From the NCBI RefSeq assembly GCF_002216855.1, contig NZ_CP022355.1, forward strand, positions 620,001 to 684,000: a stretch of DNA of 64,000 bases. Direction: 5' to 3'. Source of the DNA: Paraphotobacterium marinum (GTDB lineage: Bacteria; Pseudomonadota; Gammaproteobacteria; Enterobacterales; Vibrionaceae). Both the position numbers and the translations under genes were made by a program. Each line of letters starts with the position of its first letter. The first letter of the stretch is position 1. Under the pieces are notes generated by a model, which searched no databases, was not told the DNA's origin, and was given only the letters and a program-made list of their open reading frames with translations. Positions 27,079 to 36,596 of the stretch are shown here, in pieces.

Positions 27079-27795
27079 ATGTCTTATTTGGAACAAATGC
27101 GTTATGGAATTATAAAAGCATTTATCTTCTTTTTATTTACTTCGTTAATCTGTGTTTTTTTTTCAAAAGAAATTTTTGAAATAGTCTCAATTCCTTTAAA
27201 TGATATTAAATCCAACGGATCACCTTTAATTGCGATAGGAGTGACTTCACCTTTATTAATACCTTTAAAAGTAGCATTTTGTGTTTCCTTTTTATTAACA
27301 TTACCGATAATTTTATTCCAAATTTGGGTTTTTATCTCCCCAGCTTTATACAAAAATGAAAAAATATTTTTCTGCTTAATATTTACTTTCATTGTGGTTT
27401 TATTTTATGGGGGATTTTTATTTTCATTTTTAATCGTAATGCCCCAAATAATTTATTTTATAGGATATATCTCACCGGACATAATTAATATTAACACAGA
27501 TGTAGAAAGATATTTTTCTTTTATTTATTCATTAAGCTTATGTTTGTCTTTATGTTTTCAAGTACCAGTAATTATGATGTTACTAGCGTGGTTTAATCAA
27601 TCTATCCTAATTCATTTTAAAAAGTTTCGTTCATATGTTTTTGTGGCCTGTTTTATAATAGCTATGTTGCTTACTCCTCCAGACGTACTTACTCAAATTT
27701 TAATTGGATTGCCTTTGTATCTTTTGTATGAGCTAGGACTTTTATTGTCATTAATCATTTTTAAGCTCAAAAAAAATGTGGGTGAGATCAATTAG
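27079..27795 (+). CDS. tatC: Twin-arginine translocase subunit TatC (divergent)
   Basis: Polytopic core of the Tat receptor, 238 residues with six predicted helices. Conserved landmarks are FQIWVFISPALYKNEKIFF near 77-95 (contains the signal-peptide binding glutamate after ALYKNE) and the last-helix segment AMLLTPPDVLTQILIGLPLYLLYELG. The usual N-terminal HLxELRxR is reduced to YLEQMRYG. The protein is about 15-20 residues shorter than E. coli TatC. It closes the ubi-tat run. Confidence 0.93.
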   Translation: MSYLEQMRYGIIKAFIFFLFTSLICVFFSKEIFEIVSIPLNDIKSNGSPLIAIGVTSPLLIPLKVAFCVSFLLTLPIILFQIWVFISPALYKNEKIFFCLIFTFIVVLFYGGFLFSFLIVMPQIIYFIGYISPDIININTDVERYFSFIYSLSLCLSLCFQVPVIMMLLAWFNQSILIHFKKFRSYVFVACFIIAMLLTPPDVLTQILIGLPLYLLYELGLLLSLIIFKLKKNVGEIN

Positions 27796-27868
27796 ATACT
27801 TTTTGTTAGTTGTAAATATATAAAGATAAACTAATTTGAAATAATAGCTAATTATTTAGGTTAATGTG

Positions 27869-29443
27869 ATGAAGTTCAAACCTTTGTATATTGCCTTGTC
27901 ATCATTGTTCTCATTTAGTATAAATGCACAACAAAAATCACCAAATATTGTTGTAATATTTGGTGATGATATTGGTTGGCAAAATGTAAGTGCGTACGGC
28001 ATGGGCACAATGGGTTATAGAACCCCCAATATTGATCGAATTGCGAAAGAAGGAATAATTTTTACAGACCATTATGCTCAGCCAAGTTCAACCGCAGGAA
28101 GAGCAGCTTTCATTACAGGCCAATATCCAATTAGATCAGGTATGACTACTGTTGCAATGCCTGGTGGTTCTTTAGGATTAAAAAAAGAGTCTCCATCATT
28201 GGCAGAAGAATTAAAAAAAATTGGTTATGCTACTGGCCAGTTTGGGAAGAATCACTTAGGAGATCATAACTTTGCTCTTCCAACGGTGCACGGGTTTGAT
28301 GAATTTTTTGGTAATTTATATCATTTGAATACTCAAGAAGAACATGAACAAAGAGATTATCAAAATTTCGCAATTGAATATGCTGGTTCAGAGGAGGCTT
28401 ATAAAAATAAATTTGGAACAAGAGGAGTTCTTCATTGTTTTGCAACTACAGAATACAACAATAAAGTAGATCCTAGATTTGGAGTCATTGGAAAACAAGA
28501 GTGCAAGGACACAGGTCCTTTAGGTAAAGAAAGAATGAAAAATTTTGATAGAAAGGAAATGTTACCACTTGCGCTAAATTTTATTGATAAATCTATTAAA
28601 GGTAATAAACCATTTTTCGTTTGGATTAATACTAGCAGAATGCATTTATATACCCGATTAGATCAAAAGTGGCGTTATAAAGCCGAAAAATATACTAGTG
28701 AATATGATTTTCATGGAAGTGGCATGATTCAACATGATAACGATATTGGTTTTTTATTAGATGAGCTTAAAAAAAGAGAACTCGAAGAAAATACTATAGT
28801 TATTTATACTACTGATAATGGGCCAGAACACTCATCTTGGCCGCATGGAGGTACTACGCCTTTTAGAGGCGAAAAAATGACAACTTATGAAGGTGGAGTT
28901 AGAGTACCTTTTTTAGTTAGATGGCCCAAAGTAATTCCTGAAGGAAAAGTCTTGAATGGGATTCAAGGTCATCAAGATGTTTTTGTAACCCTTACTACTG
29001 CAGCAGGCATTAGTGATATTAAACAAAAGGTTATTGAAGATAAAAACCAATATATTGATGGTATTAACAATTTGGATTACTGGAAAGGATTAACGGATAC
29101 ATCTGAAAGAAAATCCATTTTGTATTATTTTGAAGATCAACTTTCTGCTGTTCGTGTTGGACCATGGAAATTTCATTTTGCTATTGCAGAAAATTATTAT
29201 GATAATTTGCTAAGACTATCTAAACCTAAAATTTATAACTTAAGGGCAGATCCTTTTGAAAGCTATGACTCAATTGATTCAAATGGTCATTTAATACAGA
29301 AAATGTCTTGGTTATTAGCGCCTGTGAGTGAAATAGTTAAACAACATGTAGATACCTTGATAAAGTACCCACCAACGCAAGGAGGAAGCACTTTTGATAT
29401 GACTGAAATTATTGAAGAGGCTAAGACTAAAACACAGCAATAA
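27869..29443 (+). CDS. Secreted serine-type sulfatase
   Basis: Arylsulfatase-like hydrolase of about 524 residues that cleaves sulfate esters. ATG 27869 is preferred over GTG 27866. Residues 1-21 are a Sec signal peptide ending SINA before QQKSPN. The catalytic core begins [18 protein letters not shown] (metal aspartates). The formylglycine motif is S-S-T-A-G-R near residue 75, so the residue to be converted is serine, not cysteine. Further ligands are [11 protein letters not shown], a lysine and histidine pair, TDNGPEHSS and [17 protein letters not shown]. The downstream radical-SAM maturase is the dedicated activator of serine-type enzymes. Natural substrate unknown; sulfated glycans are possible. 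Confidence 0.92.
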   Translation: MKFKPLYIALSSLFSFSINAQQKSPNIVVIFGDDIGWQNVSAYGMGTMGYRTPNIDRIAKEGIIFTDHYAQPSSTAGRAAFITGQYPIRSGMTTVAMPGGSLGLKKESPSLAEELKKIGYATGQFGKNHLGDHNFALPTVHGFDEFFGNLYHLNTQEEHEQRDYQNFAIEYAGSEEAYKNKFGTRGVLHCFATTEYNNKVDPRFGVIGKQECKDTGPLGKERMKNFDRKEMLPLALNFIDKSIKGNKPFFVWINTSRMHLYTRLDQKWRYKAEKYTSEYDFHGSGMIQHDNDIGFLLDELKKRELEENTIVIYTTDNGPEHSSWPHGGTTPFRGEKMTTYEGGVRVPFLVRWPKVIPEGKVLNGIQGHQDVFVTLTTAAGISDIKQKVIEDKNQYIDGINNLDYWKGLTDTSERKSILYYFEDQLSAVRVGPWKFHFAIAENYYDNLLRLSKPKIYNLRADPFESYDSIDSNGHLIQKMSWLLAPVSEIVKQHVDTLIKYPPTQGGSTFDMTEIIEEAKTKTQQ

Positions 29444-29465
29444 ATAATATAAAAGAGATAAATTT

Positions 29466-30764
29466 ATGGTTAAAGGATTAACAAAAGATACAGTTTTACT
29501 GCCAAATATTCCCTTAAAAACAGCTCAAAAAGATAACTCCGTTAAGCCAAAATATAAAAGAAGATTTCATGTGATGGCAAAACCAGGAGGTGCTAAGTGT
29601 AATATAGATTGTAAGTATTGCTTTTATCTTCATAAAGAAAAGTTACTTCACCAACCCAAACAACCCAAAATGGATTATGACCTATTAGAAAAGTATATAG
29701 TAGATTATATTAACAGTCAGGATAATCAAAATATCGTTTTTTCTTGGCAAGGCGGAGAGCCGACACTGTTGGGAATAGATTATTTTAGAAAAATAATATT
29801 TTTTCAGGAAAAACATAAACCCACTGGAAAAAACATATACAATGATCTCCAAACAAATGGAGTTTTAATAAATGATGAATGGTGTAAATTTTTATCTGAA
29901 AATAATTTTTTAGTCGGATTATCTATTGATGGACCTGAAAAAATACATGATTACTACAGAATTAGTAAAAGTGGCAAGCCTACATTTAAAAAAGTAATGC
30001 AAGCAATATCAAAGCTCAACAAATTTAACATTAAATTTAATGCATTAGTTACAGTTAATAATTTTAATGTGAAATATCCATTGGATATTTACAGGTTTTT
30101 GGTAAATGATTTAGGTATTACATATATTCAATTTACTCCATGTGTTGAGCCAAAGCAGTTTAAAGAAGAAGCACCACAATTTTCATCAGATCCTAATGTT
30201 CCAAAAATAGGGAGTGATGAATCATTACCAGGTCATCCAATGTCAATTGTCACTAATTGGTCAGTGAATCCAGATGATTGGGGTTTTTTTTTAAAAACAA
30301 TTTTTACTGAATGGATAAATAATGATTTGGGAACTGTATTGGTAAACTTATTTGAGTCAGCATTGGCTCAAATTATGGGAAAACCATCACAAATCTGTGT
30401 TATGTCAGAGTTTTGTGGTAAGGCCTTGGCTATAGAACATAATGGAGACTTATATTCATGCGATCATTTTGTTTATGATGAATATAAACTTGGGAACATA
30501 AAGTCACATAAATTAGCTGATATGGCTTTATCTGTTCGTCAAGAAGCTTTTGGTATGTCTAAGAGAGAATCTCTTCCAGTTTTTTGCAGAAAATGTCCGC
30601 ACCTCAAATTATGTTGGGGCGAGTGTCCAAAAAATAGAATTATTAGGACTCCTGATGGAGAGTTAGGCTTAAATTATTTATGTAGTGGATTTAGGGATTT
30701 TTTTGAATACTCTACTCCAATATTAAAGGGATTAGCGCACATATTACAAACTCATAAAAGTTAG
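29466..30764 (+). CDS. Anaerobic sulfatase-maturating enzyme (radical SAM, SPASM domain)
   Basis: Oxidises the active-site serine of the upstream sulfatase to formylglycine using SAM and iron-sulfur clusters. The radical-SAM CX3CX2C is present as KCNIDCKYCFYLHKE near residues 38-52. The second half is a SPASM domain with cysteines in CVMSEFCGKA, YSCDHF, FCRKCPHLKLCWGECP and LCSGF, which hold two auxiliary 4Fe-4S clusters. Length is 432 residues, slightly above the family average, because of an N-terminal extension. It follows the sulfatase by 22 bases in one operon. Confidence 0.93.
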   Translation: MVKGLTKDTVLLPNIPLKTAQKDNSVKPKYKRRFHVMAKPGGAKCNIDCKYCFYLHKEKLLHQPKQPKMDYDLLEKYIVDYINSQDNQNIVFSWQGGEPTLLGIDYFRKIIFFQEKHKPTGKNIYNDLQTNGVLINDEWCKFLSENNFLVGLSIDGPEKIHDYYRISKSGKPTFKKVMQAISKLNKFNIKFNALVTVNNFNVKYPLDIYRFLVNDLGITYIQFTPCVEPKQFKEEAPQFSSDPNVPKIGSDESLPGHPMSIVTNWSVNPDDWGFFLKTIFTEWINNDLGTVLVNLFESALAQIMGKPSQICVMSEFCGKALAIEHNGDLYSCDHFVYDEYKLGNIKSHKLADMALSVRQEAFGMSKRESLPVFCRKCPHLKLCWGECPKNRIIRTPDGELGLNYLCSGFRDFFEYSTPILKGLAHILQTHKS

Positions 30765-30870
30765 TCCCATTACCAAATATAATTGCAAATTGACTTTTGA
30801 AATAATGTTTTAATATAATTCAAATATCCAAGACCTTATTTAAACTTATTAAAAGTTACAAGAACACTTA

Positions 30871-31608
30871 ATGACTATAAGTATCAAAATAGATCAATCA
30901 AAAAATTATTCTTCATGCATTAATGAAATATGTAAGATTTGGGATATTCGTATTGACTCAACTTCAGACTTTGAGTTTATTATAGAAAATGATTATTTGA
31001 AGATAATTGATTTAAAGGAGTATCACTCCGGTGTATATGTGGATTTCTTATCAAAGCAATCAGTTTATCGCCAAAGCTTTGGTGGAGGAAAAAAACAAAC
31101 AATTTTAAAAGCAATTGGAGTAACAAAATCCCGCACCCCACTAAATATTTTGGATGCTACGCCAGGACTAGGAAAAGATTCATTTGTGTTTTTCTCTCAT
31201 GGCTGCAATGTTCATATGTTGGAAAGGAATGAGATAGTTTGTGCCTTGCTTGAAAATGGATTAAATAAACTTAAGAACTCAGAAAACTATACTAATAAAG
31301 AAAATAGTTTGACTCTAGAAAAAGGAACTATTCTGGACAATATTGGACATTTAGATATGTTTGATGTTGTTTATTTAGATCCAATGTATCCAAAAAGAAA
31401 TAAATCAGCTAGTGTTAAAAAAGAAATGGCCATGTTTCATAAAATAGTTGGGGACGACAAAGATTCTGATTTTTTGTTGGAGAAAGCTAAGTCTTTAGCA
31501 AAAAAGAGAGTTGTTGTAAAAAGACCCAAAGGGGCACCTTTTTTAAATTCGTTAAAACCAGATTTTGAATATTTAAGTAAAAATACAAGATATGATGTAT
31601 ATATTTGA
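30871..31608 (+). CDS. rsmJ: 16S rRNA (guanine-1516-N2)-methyltransferase RsmJ
   Basis: SAM-dependent methyltransferase of 245 residues that modifies G1516 of 16S rRNA. Family segments are YVDFLSKQSVYRQSFGGGKKQ, then the SAM site LDATPGLGKDSFVFFSHGC near residues 95-112, and the catalytic-type motif VYLDPMYPKRNKSASVKKEM near 167-186. A C-terminal VVVKRPKGAPFLN is also conserved. It stands alone with a terminator downstream. Confidence 0.94.
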   Translation: MTISIKIDQSKNYSSCINEICKIWDIRIDSTSDFEFIIENDYLKIIDLKEYHSGVYVDFLSKQSVYRQSFGGGKKQTILKAIGVTKSRTPLNILDATPGLGKDSFVFFSHGCNVHMLERNEIVCALLENGLNKLKNSENYTNKENSLTLEKGTILDNIGHLDMFDVVYLDPMYPKRNKSASVKKEMAMFHKIVGDDKDSDFLLEKAKSLAKKRVVVKRPKGAPFLNSLKPDFEYLSKNTRYDVYI

Positions 31609-31616
31609 TTCATAGT

Positions 31617-31645
31617 AAAAAAAGCTTCAATATTGAAGCTTTTTT
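31617..31645. terminator. Bidirectional terminator between rsmJ and the OPT transporter gene
   Basis: A perfect hairpin AAGCTTCAA / TTGAAGCTT is flanked by A and T runs on both sides; the two genes converge on it. Confidence 0.88.
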
Positions 31646-31664
31646 GGTATCTAGCATTTTATGA

Positions 31665-33719
31665 TTAATTCAATTTAAATCTTTTTAACATATATTTCAT
31701 AGATATTAGCAATCCAATAATAAATATGATAAGACCCACATAGTTTGCTAAATCCCCATATGAGCTACTCACTAGTGAGATAAAGTTTTGGTTACCGGTA
31801 GCGCCAATTCCACCAGCTATAAAAATGCTCATAAGTGCTTCACCAACAATTAAGCCTGATGCAACCAATACTCCGGGTGTTTTTTGATTTTCAAAGTCTT
31901 CTTCACTGTTAGATCTAGCTTTTAATTTCTTATGGATGAAATATGCAATTATACCACCTATAACTATTGGTAAAATCATGTCCATAGGAAGATAAATAGC
32001 TATACTAAAAGAGAACAAGCTAATCCTAGGCCACTTTAAGGCTTTAAAAACATAGTCTAATGCTATTAAAATTACACCAATAGCACCACCTAATAGTAAC
32101 ATATTCCAGTTAAGAGTATGTGTGACTATTCCTTTTGTTAAGGCAGCAGCAATATTTGACTGTGGAGAATTTAATGCATTTGATAAATCCATGTTTGGAT
32201 GAGGTAGAGGAGCTCCTTGAAGACCATAAGCATTATATAACATATTAAATACAGGTGAAACTATTAAAGCAGCTACAGCAACACCCATCAAAAGAGCCGT
32301 TTGTTGTTTCCAGGGCGTAGCTCCTACAATTTGTCCAGTCTTTAAATCTTGTAAGTTATCGTTAGCACAAGCCGCCATTGCTAGTACTAAAGAGGCTATA
32401 AATAGCACAATACCTACTATTGATTTATTGACGAGCTCTTGGCTTTCATTTGAAATTTCAAAGTATGCCGAGCCATATAAGCTAAGAACGAGAGCAATTA
32501 TTATTGCTGTTAAATAAATTAATCCTGAAATTGGACTATTAGATGAACCAATCAAACCGGCCATATAACCAGCTATGGCAGCTATAATAAATCCGATTAA
32601 GATAGCTAAAAAAACACAAAAAAGTACGAGAGCAAATAATTTTCCGCCAGTTAATTGTATTGGCTGAGTACCGATAAAATAAGCGATTAAAGCAATTAAT
32701 GGAATAGCAATAAATAAAATAGCAGTAGAAAGGTATTTAACAGGTATATCTTTTTCGGTTCTTAACATCAAGTCTTCATCAGATAGCTTATTTGCTTTGT
32801 GATCTCTGATAGAAGCCATAATTCCTTCGTAAAGTGGCTTAATTAGAGTTATAATTGACCAAAGAGCGGCAACTGCAATACAGCCCACACCAATATATCG
32901 TATGTTAGTTGTGTATACGCTATCACTTATATCTGAAAGTGACATGGAAGCATATTCTGGGCTAGCTGAAAAATAAGGAATGAGTACCCAGTTTGCAAAA
33001 ATTGTTCCGGCTAACATATACAAACATAATCTAGCTCCAATTAGGTAACCAGCACCGACTAAAGCAAAACCAAATCCACAGCTAGTAGATGCAACACTAC
33101 CACCAATTTTTGAAAGATGTGAAATGCCACCACTTGCAAGTTTAAAGCCATTTATTAGTAAACTTGCGGCTGCAGAAATTAAGCCACCACTTACAAGAAA
33201 ACCAATACCAGATTCTTTTTTTTCATTTTGTTTTTTAGATTGGATTATTGTTTCGCCGACCTTTAAAACTTCTGCTGCTGCTGTTCCCTCAGGAAAAGGT
33301 AAGTCCTTTTCACTTTCAACAACAAGAGCACGTCTAAGAGGTATGGTGAAAAATACACCTAACAATCCACCAAGAAGTGAAATTAAAGTCGTTTGCCAAT
33401 ATGGGAAATTAGCCCATGTGCCAACAATTATTAGAGCTGGTAAAGCAAAAACAATTGCTGATGAAGTGCCTCCAGTCGAAGCAAAAGTTTGTACAGCAGT
33501 ATTTTCAAGAATATTTGAGTTCTTAAATCGACTTAATACGGCCATTGATATTACTGCAGCAGGTAATGTGGTGGAAAAAGTTAAACCAACTTTCAGTGCA
33601 AGGTACATATTTGCTGCCATTAATATTAATGTGATAAACGCCGCCAAAAGACAAGCTCTTATAGTGAGCTCTGGTAGTTTTTGTGACGCTGGTATAAAGC
33701 TTTTCAATTTGTTCTCCAA
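31665..33719 (-). CDS. OPT-family oligopeptide transporter
   Basis: Inner-membrane transporter of 684 residues with about 15-16 hydrophobic helices. It starts MENKLKSFIPASQKLPELTIRACL (given in parts: IPASQKLPELTIRA), the standard OPT N terminus. TFASTGGTSSAIVFALPALI and PFPEGTAAAEVLK near residue 140 are diagnostic, as are CANDNLQDLKTGQIVGATPWKQQ (in part NDNLQDLKTGQ) and the late MDLSNALNSPQSNIAAALTKGI region. It probably imports peptides using a proton gradient; the substrate is not established. It is transcribed alone, away from the DUF4174 gene. Confidence 0.92.
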   Translation of the reverse strand: MENKLKSFIPASQKLPELTIRACLLAAFITLILMAANMYLALKVGLTFSTTLPAAVISMAVLSRFKNSNILENTAVQTFASTGGTSSAIVFALPALIIVGTWANFPYWQTTLISLLGGLLGVFFTIPLRRALVVESEKDLPFPEGTAAAEVLKVGETIIQSKKQNEKKESGIGFLVSGGLISAAASLLINGFKLASGGISHLSKIGGSVASTSCGFGFALVGAGYLIGARLCLYMLAGTIFANWVLIPYFSASPEYASMSLSDISDSVYTTNIRYIGVGCIAVAALWSIITLIKPLYEGIMASIRDHKANKLSDEDLMLRTEKDIPVKYLSTAILFIAIPLIALIAYFIGTQPIQLTGGKLFALVLFCVFLAILIGFIIAAIAGYMAGLIGSSNSPISGLIYLTAIIIALVLSLYGSAYFEISNESQELVNKSIVGIVLFIASLVLAMAACANDNLQDLKTGQIVGATPWKQQTALLMGVAVAALIVSPVFNMLYNAYGLQGAPLPHPNMDLSNALNSPQSNIAAALTKGIVTHTLNWNMLLLGGAIGVILIALDYVFKALKWPRISLFSFSIAIYLPMDMILPIVIGGIIAYFIHKKLKARSNSEEDFENQKTPGVLVASGLIVGEALMSIFIAGGIGATGNQNFISLVSSSYGDLANYVGLIIFIIGLLISMKYMLKRFKLN

Positions 33720-33842
33720 GATTATCGTGTTTGTAAAAAAAAAGTTTAAATATGGTTTAAACTGTATATAAGATAATCATTTTTTTTGAGTTTACAAGTT
33801 AAAAATATTTGATTAAGGTAGATTATTTAACTTTTAAAACGT

Positions 33843-33893
33843 AGTTTGCAGTTTATTTAACTGCTAAATTCTAATTTGCAATTTAATTATCTG
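33843..33893. repeat. Imperfect 21-base tandem repeat upstream of the OPT gene
   Basis: Bases 33843-33863 and 33873-33893 match at 17 of 21 positions (AGTTTGCAG... against AATTTGCAA...), with 30-base periodicity, about three helical turns. The first copy contains a hairpin GCAGTT / AACTGC. It lies in the 284-base gap (33720-34003) between the divergent OPT and DUF4174 genes, which otherwise holds only AT-rich sequence. A pair of operators is possible but unproven. Confidence 0.35.
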
Positions 33894-34003
33894 TTTATTT
33901 TGTTTATTTGGTCTTATTATCTACGATCAACTAATGATTGAGTTGATAATTTTTATCTATTGGCAGGTTATTTTTTGAACATTTTTTTGCGAGTAATCTT
34001 ATT

Positions 34004-34396
34004 ATGACTAAAATAATTATGATTTTATCTTTTATTTCTTTTTGCGCATTAGGGCAGTCAAACTTGAGTTTGGATAACTGGAAGTGGAAGAAAAGAGTTT
34101 TACTTGTTAATGGTGACCCCAATTTAACAAAAAAACTATTTTTAAAAAATAAATTGGAATTCAACCATTACAATTTAAACTTAATATTAAATTTAAATAA
34201 ATTCCAGTTGAGTTCTGAAAATAATTTTATTCATAAATTAAATATTTCAAATGTAAATAATATGTTTAAATATAATAACCTTATTCTCATAGGTTTAGAT
34301 GGAAAAATTAAATATCAAGCAAAAAATATCTCACAAAATGAGTTGAATTCAGTTTATAGCTTAATCCGTACTATGCCGATGTATAAGTCTAATTAA
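34004..34396 (+). CDS. DUF4174-domain protein, probably secreted
   Basis: Uncharacterised protein of 130 residues. The first 18 residues form a likely signal peptide (MTKIIMILSFISFCALGQ). The body starts LDNWKWKKRVLLVN and ends NLILIGLDGKIKYQAKN...LIRTMPMYK, which fits the DUF4174 pattern of W-x-x-R-x-L near the start, an I-G-x-D-G-x-x-K core and a terminal MPMR-like motif. The fold is thought to be thioredoxin-like. Its last 8 bases overlap the convergent hemY gene. Function unknown. Confidence 0.7.
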   Translation: MTKIIMILSFISFCALGQSNLSLDNWKWKKRVLLVNGDPNLTKKLFLKNKLEFNHYNLNLILNLNKFQLSSENNFIHKLNISNVNNMFKYNNLILIGLDGKIKYQAKNISQNELNSVYSLIRTMPMYKSN

Positions 34397-35563
34397 TAGT
34401 GTTTTCAAATAGATTTTTTAATTCTTTAAATGCCAGGTCTTTTTCATTATTATCAATATAGTAATTAATTAATTTATATATATCATCTTTTTGTTTTTTT
34501 TCAGAAATTACTAACTTTAAATATTTGATTGCCGTGTTAATATTTTTGTTTTTGAAATTTAATTGATAAAGAGTCTTGTATGCTTCGTATTTAAAAGGTA
34601 AGTTTTCATCTTTTTCTAATAATCGTTCAATTTGTATTAAAATAGAACTGTAATCCATTAGTTTAATATTAGCAACATGATGTACATACTGTAATGAATT
34701 TGTCTTTTTTTGCAAATTATATATAAAATTATATGCTTCCTCATTTTGATGATTTTCAATTAAACCATCGATGTATAGATTGGTGATTGACGGATTATTT
34801 TTTATGTTTTTAGGTAAAGAGTTTCTGAATTTTTTAATTTTAGTAAGATCGTGTTGTTTAATGAGATCTAATATTTCCACTTTAAATTTATTGATTTCAA
34901 ATAATTGACTTTCTTCCCTAGTAATGAGCTTATCTTTAATTAATTTAGGACTTATTTTTGTTAGTTCATCCCATTTACCTAGTGCTTTTAAGTTACATAT
35001 TTGAATTGATTTTTCATGATTAGAGAGAGATCTTTTAATTTTATTTAGATAGTCCAAGCTCTCTAAGAAGTTGTTTTTTTATAATAATAGTCAGCTATTA
35101 TAGAAAAAGAATCGAAGCTCTGCGCTTTATCTGTGATCAACTTTTCATACTTTTTTATTTCAGATAAGCTATCATTTTGACACGAAATAAACAAAGCATT
35201 TAAAATTGCAGCTTCAGTTAATGAATTCTTGTTTTTTTTGCTAATAATATTATTTAATTCTTTTAAAGCTTGATCTCCACTTTTCATAACTAAGTTTTTG
35301 TTTGCAGATATAAATAGTTCTAGGTTACGTCTTTGGTATTTACTATAGAATATTTTTTTGAAAATATTGTTCATATTCAAGATATAAAATAAAACTTTAC
35401 CTAAGAATAAGGCCAAAAGAATACAAATAACAAAAGAAATTAAGTTCATCTGAATACTATAATTATAAAGCTTAATATATATTTCTGAATTATTTGAAAC
35501 AATATTGCCACTAAATATGAATACAAAAATAAGGAAAAGAGCAACTAATAATAACTTAATCAT
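34389..35563 (-). pseudogene. hemY: hemY (heme-operon membrane TPR protein), split by a one-base loss
   Basis: HemY is an inner-membrane protein with two N-terminal helices and tetratricopeptide-like repeats; its role in heme metabolism is unclear. The start is ATG 35563, preceded by AAGGAG (MIKLLLVALFLIFVFIFS). The frame stops at 35063 after YYKKTTS. Adding one A to the seven-A run (T run 35074-35080 on the plus strand) gives YYKKNNFLESLDYLNKIKRS and continues to the stop at 34389, a 391-residue protein of normal HemY length. Both halves are otherwise free of stops and keep the helical-repeat pattern. The gene follows hemX in the order hemC-hemD-hemX-hemY. Confidence 0.87.
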
Positions 35564-35596
35564 AACTCTTCTCCTTAGTTGGGGAATCAATATCTT

Positions 35597-36585
35597 TCAT
35601 TTCTTCTTTTTGTTAACTTGTTGTATTAACTTGTATGAAGCTAGTTCATATTCATTTTGTTCATTTTGGGAGTGGATATTTTTCAATTTACTTATAAAGG
35701 CTTTATTATTATCAATATTTTGGTTTAAATTTTTAGTAATAAAATTCAAAGTATTTTTTAATCTTACTGAAAACTCCCTAGGGTTATTCTGGTCTAAAGC
35801 ACTAATACAACTTTCTAATTTTAAATATATTATATTTTTGGTTAGCTTTATATTTTCAAACCACATTTGATCAGGTTGAAGAGTCTTAACAACAAACATT
35901 TTTTCTATCATAGCCTTTAGATTATTAAAAAATACTTCCAAAGATGAAGATTGGACGTTAGCACTTCTTTCTTCAACAGTTTCTTTTAAGTTGTTGAAAT
36001 CAAGATTATTAATTTCATTTTGTAAAACTTGGATAGTTTGCTGAGCAGAAGTTTTATTAGATGTTTGTGTTTTTTCTAACTTATTGATATCTGTGCTAAT
36101 AGTGTTTTTGAAGCCGTATGAGTCGATGGTGTTTGCCGAATTTATTGTATTTTGTGCAAGTTTCAGGGCTAGAATAGCATTTTTGATATTGTGCTTTATT
36201 GACAATTCTGTTTGAGCAATATTGATATAATATGTAAGTTCAGCTAAAGTCCAAATGTTTTTATTATGGGATTCTGATTGAGTATCGTAAAAAATTGAAT
36301 ATTTTTTTTGTTTTCCTTTGATTGTTTTTGAATTGAATCAATATTGAGTTGGATTTTTTTTAAATTATTGGTGTTAGAGGATGTTAAATTTTTAACATTT
36401 AATTTTAGTTCATTCAGTTGATTATCGTTAGCTACAAAGTTTTGATGGAATTTGTATAAAAATCCCAAACTAATAAACGAAAAAAATAAAGACATAATAA
36501 TAAGTGTTGTAAAAAAAATAAACTTTTTATCAATTTTTTTTACTTTAGAAGGAAGTAATTTAGTTTTATTATTTTTTGGTTCCAT
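35597..36585 (-). pseudogene. hemX: hemX (uroporphyrinogen-III operon protein), split by a one-base loss
   Basis: HemX is a single-span membrane protein with a coiled coil; its biochemical role is not settled. The N-terminal part (from ATG 36585, MEPKNNKTKLLPSK) has a transmembrane helix near residues 23-45 and a coiled coil, then ends after NPIIKTFGL. One extra A in the five-base run at 36258-36262 (T on the plus strand) changes this to NPIIKNIWTLAELTYYINIA, matching the family WxLAEaxYLixxA signature, and joins the 202-residue C-terminal part. The repaired protein would be 329 residues. It starts 11 bases after hemD. Confidence 0.87.
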
Positions 36586-36596
36586 TGAATTTAATC

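Noticed and set aside
27161-27180. T9 run in tatC as another frameshift site
   Set aside because: The tatC frame continues through it with a normal hydrophobic protein, so no loss or gain is indicated.
31665-33719. Long plus-strand frame (33124-33771) opposite the OPT gene
   Set aside because: Shadow of the transporter reading frame; composition and lack of a ribosome site give no support.
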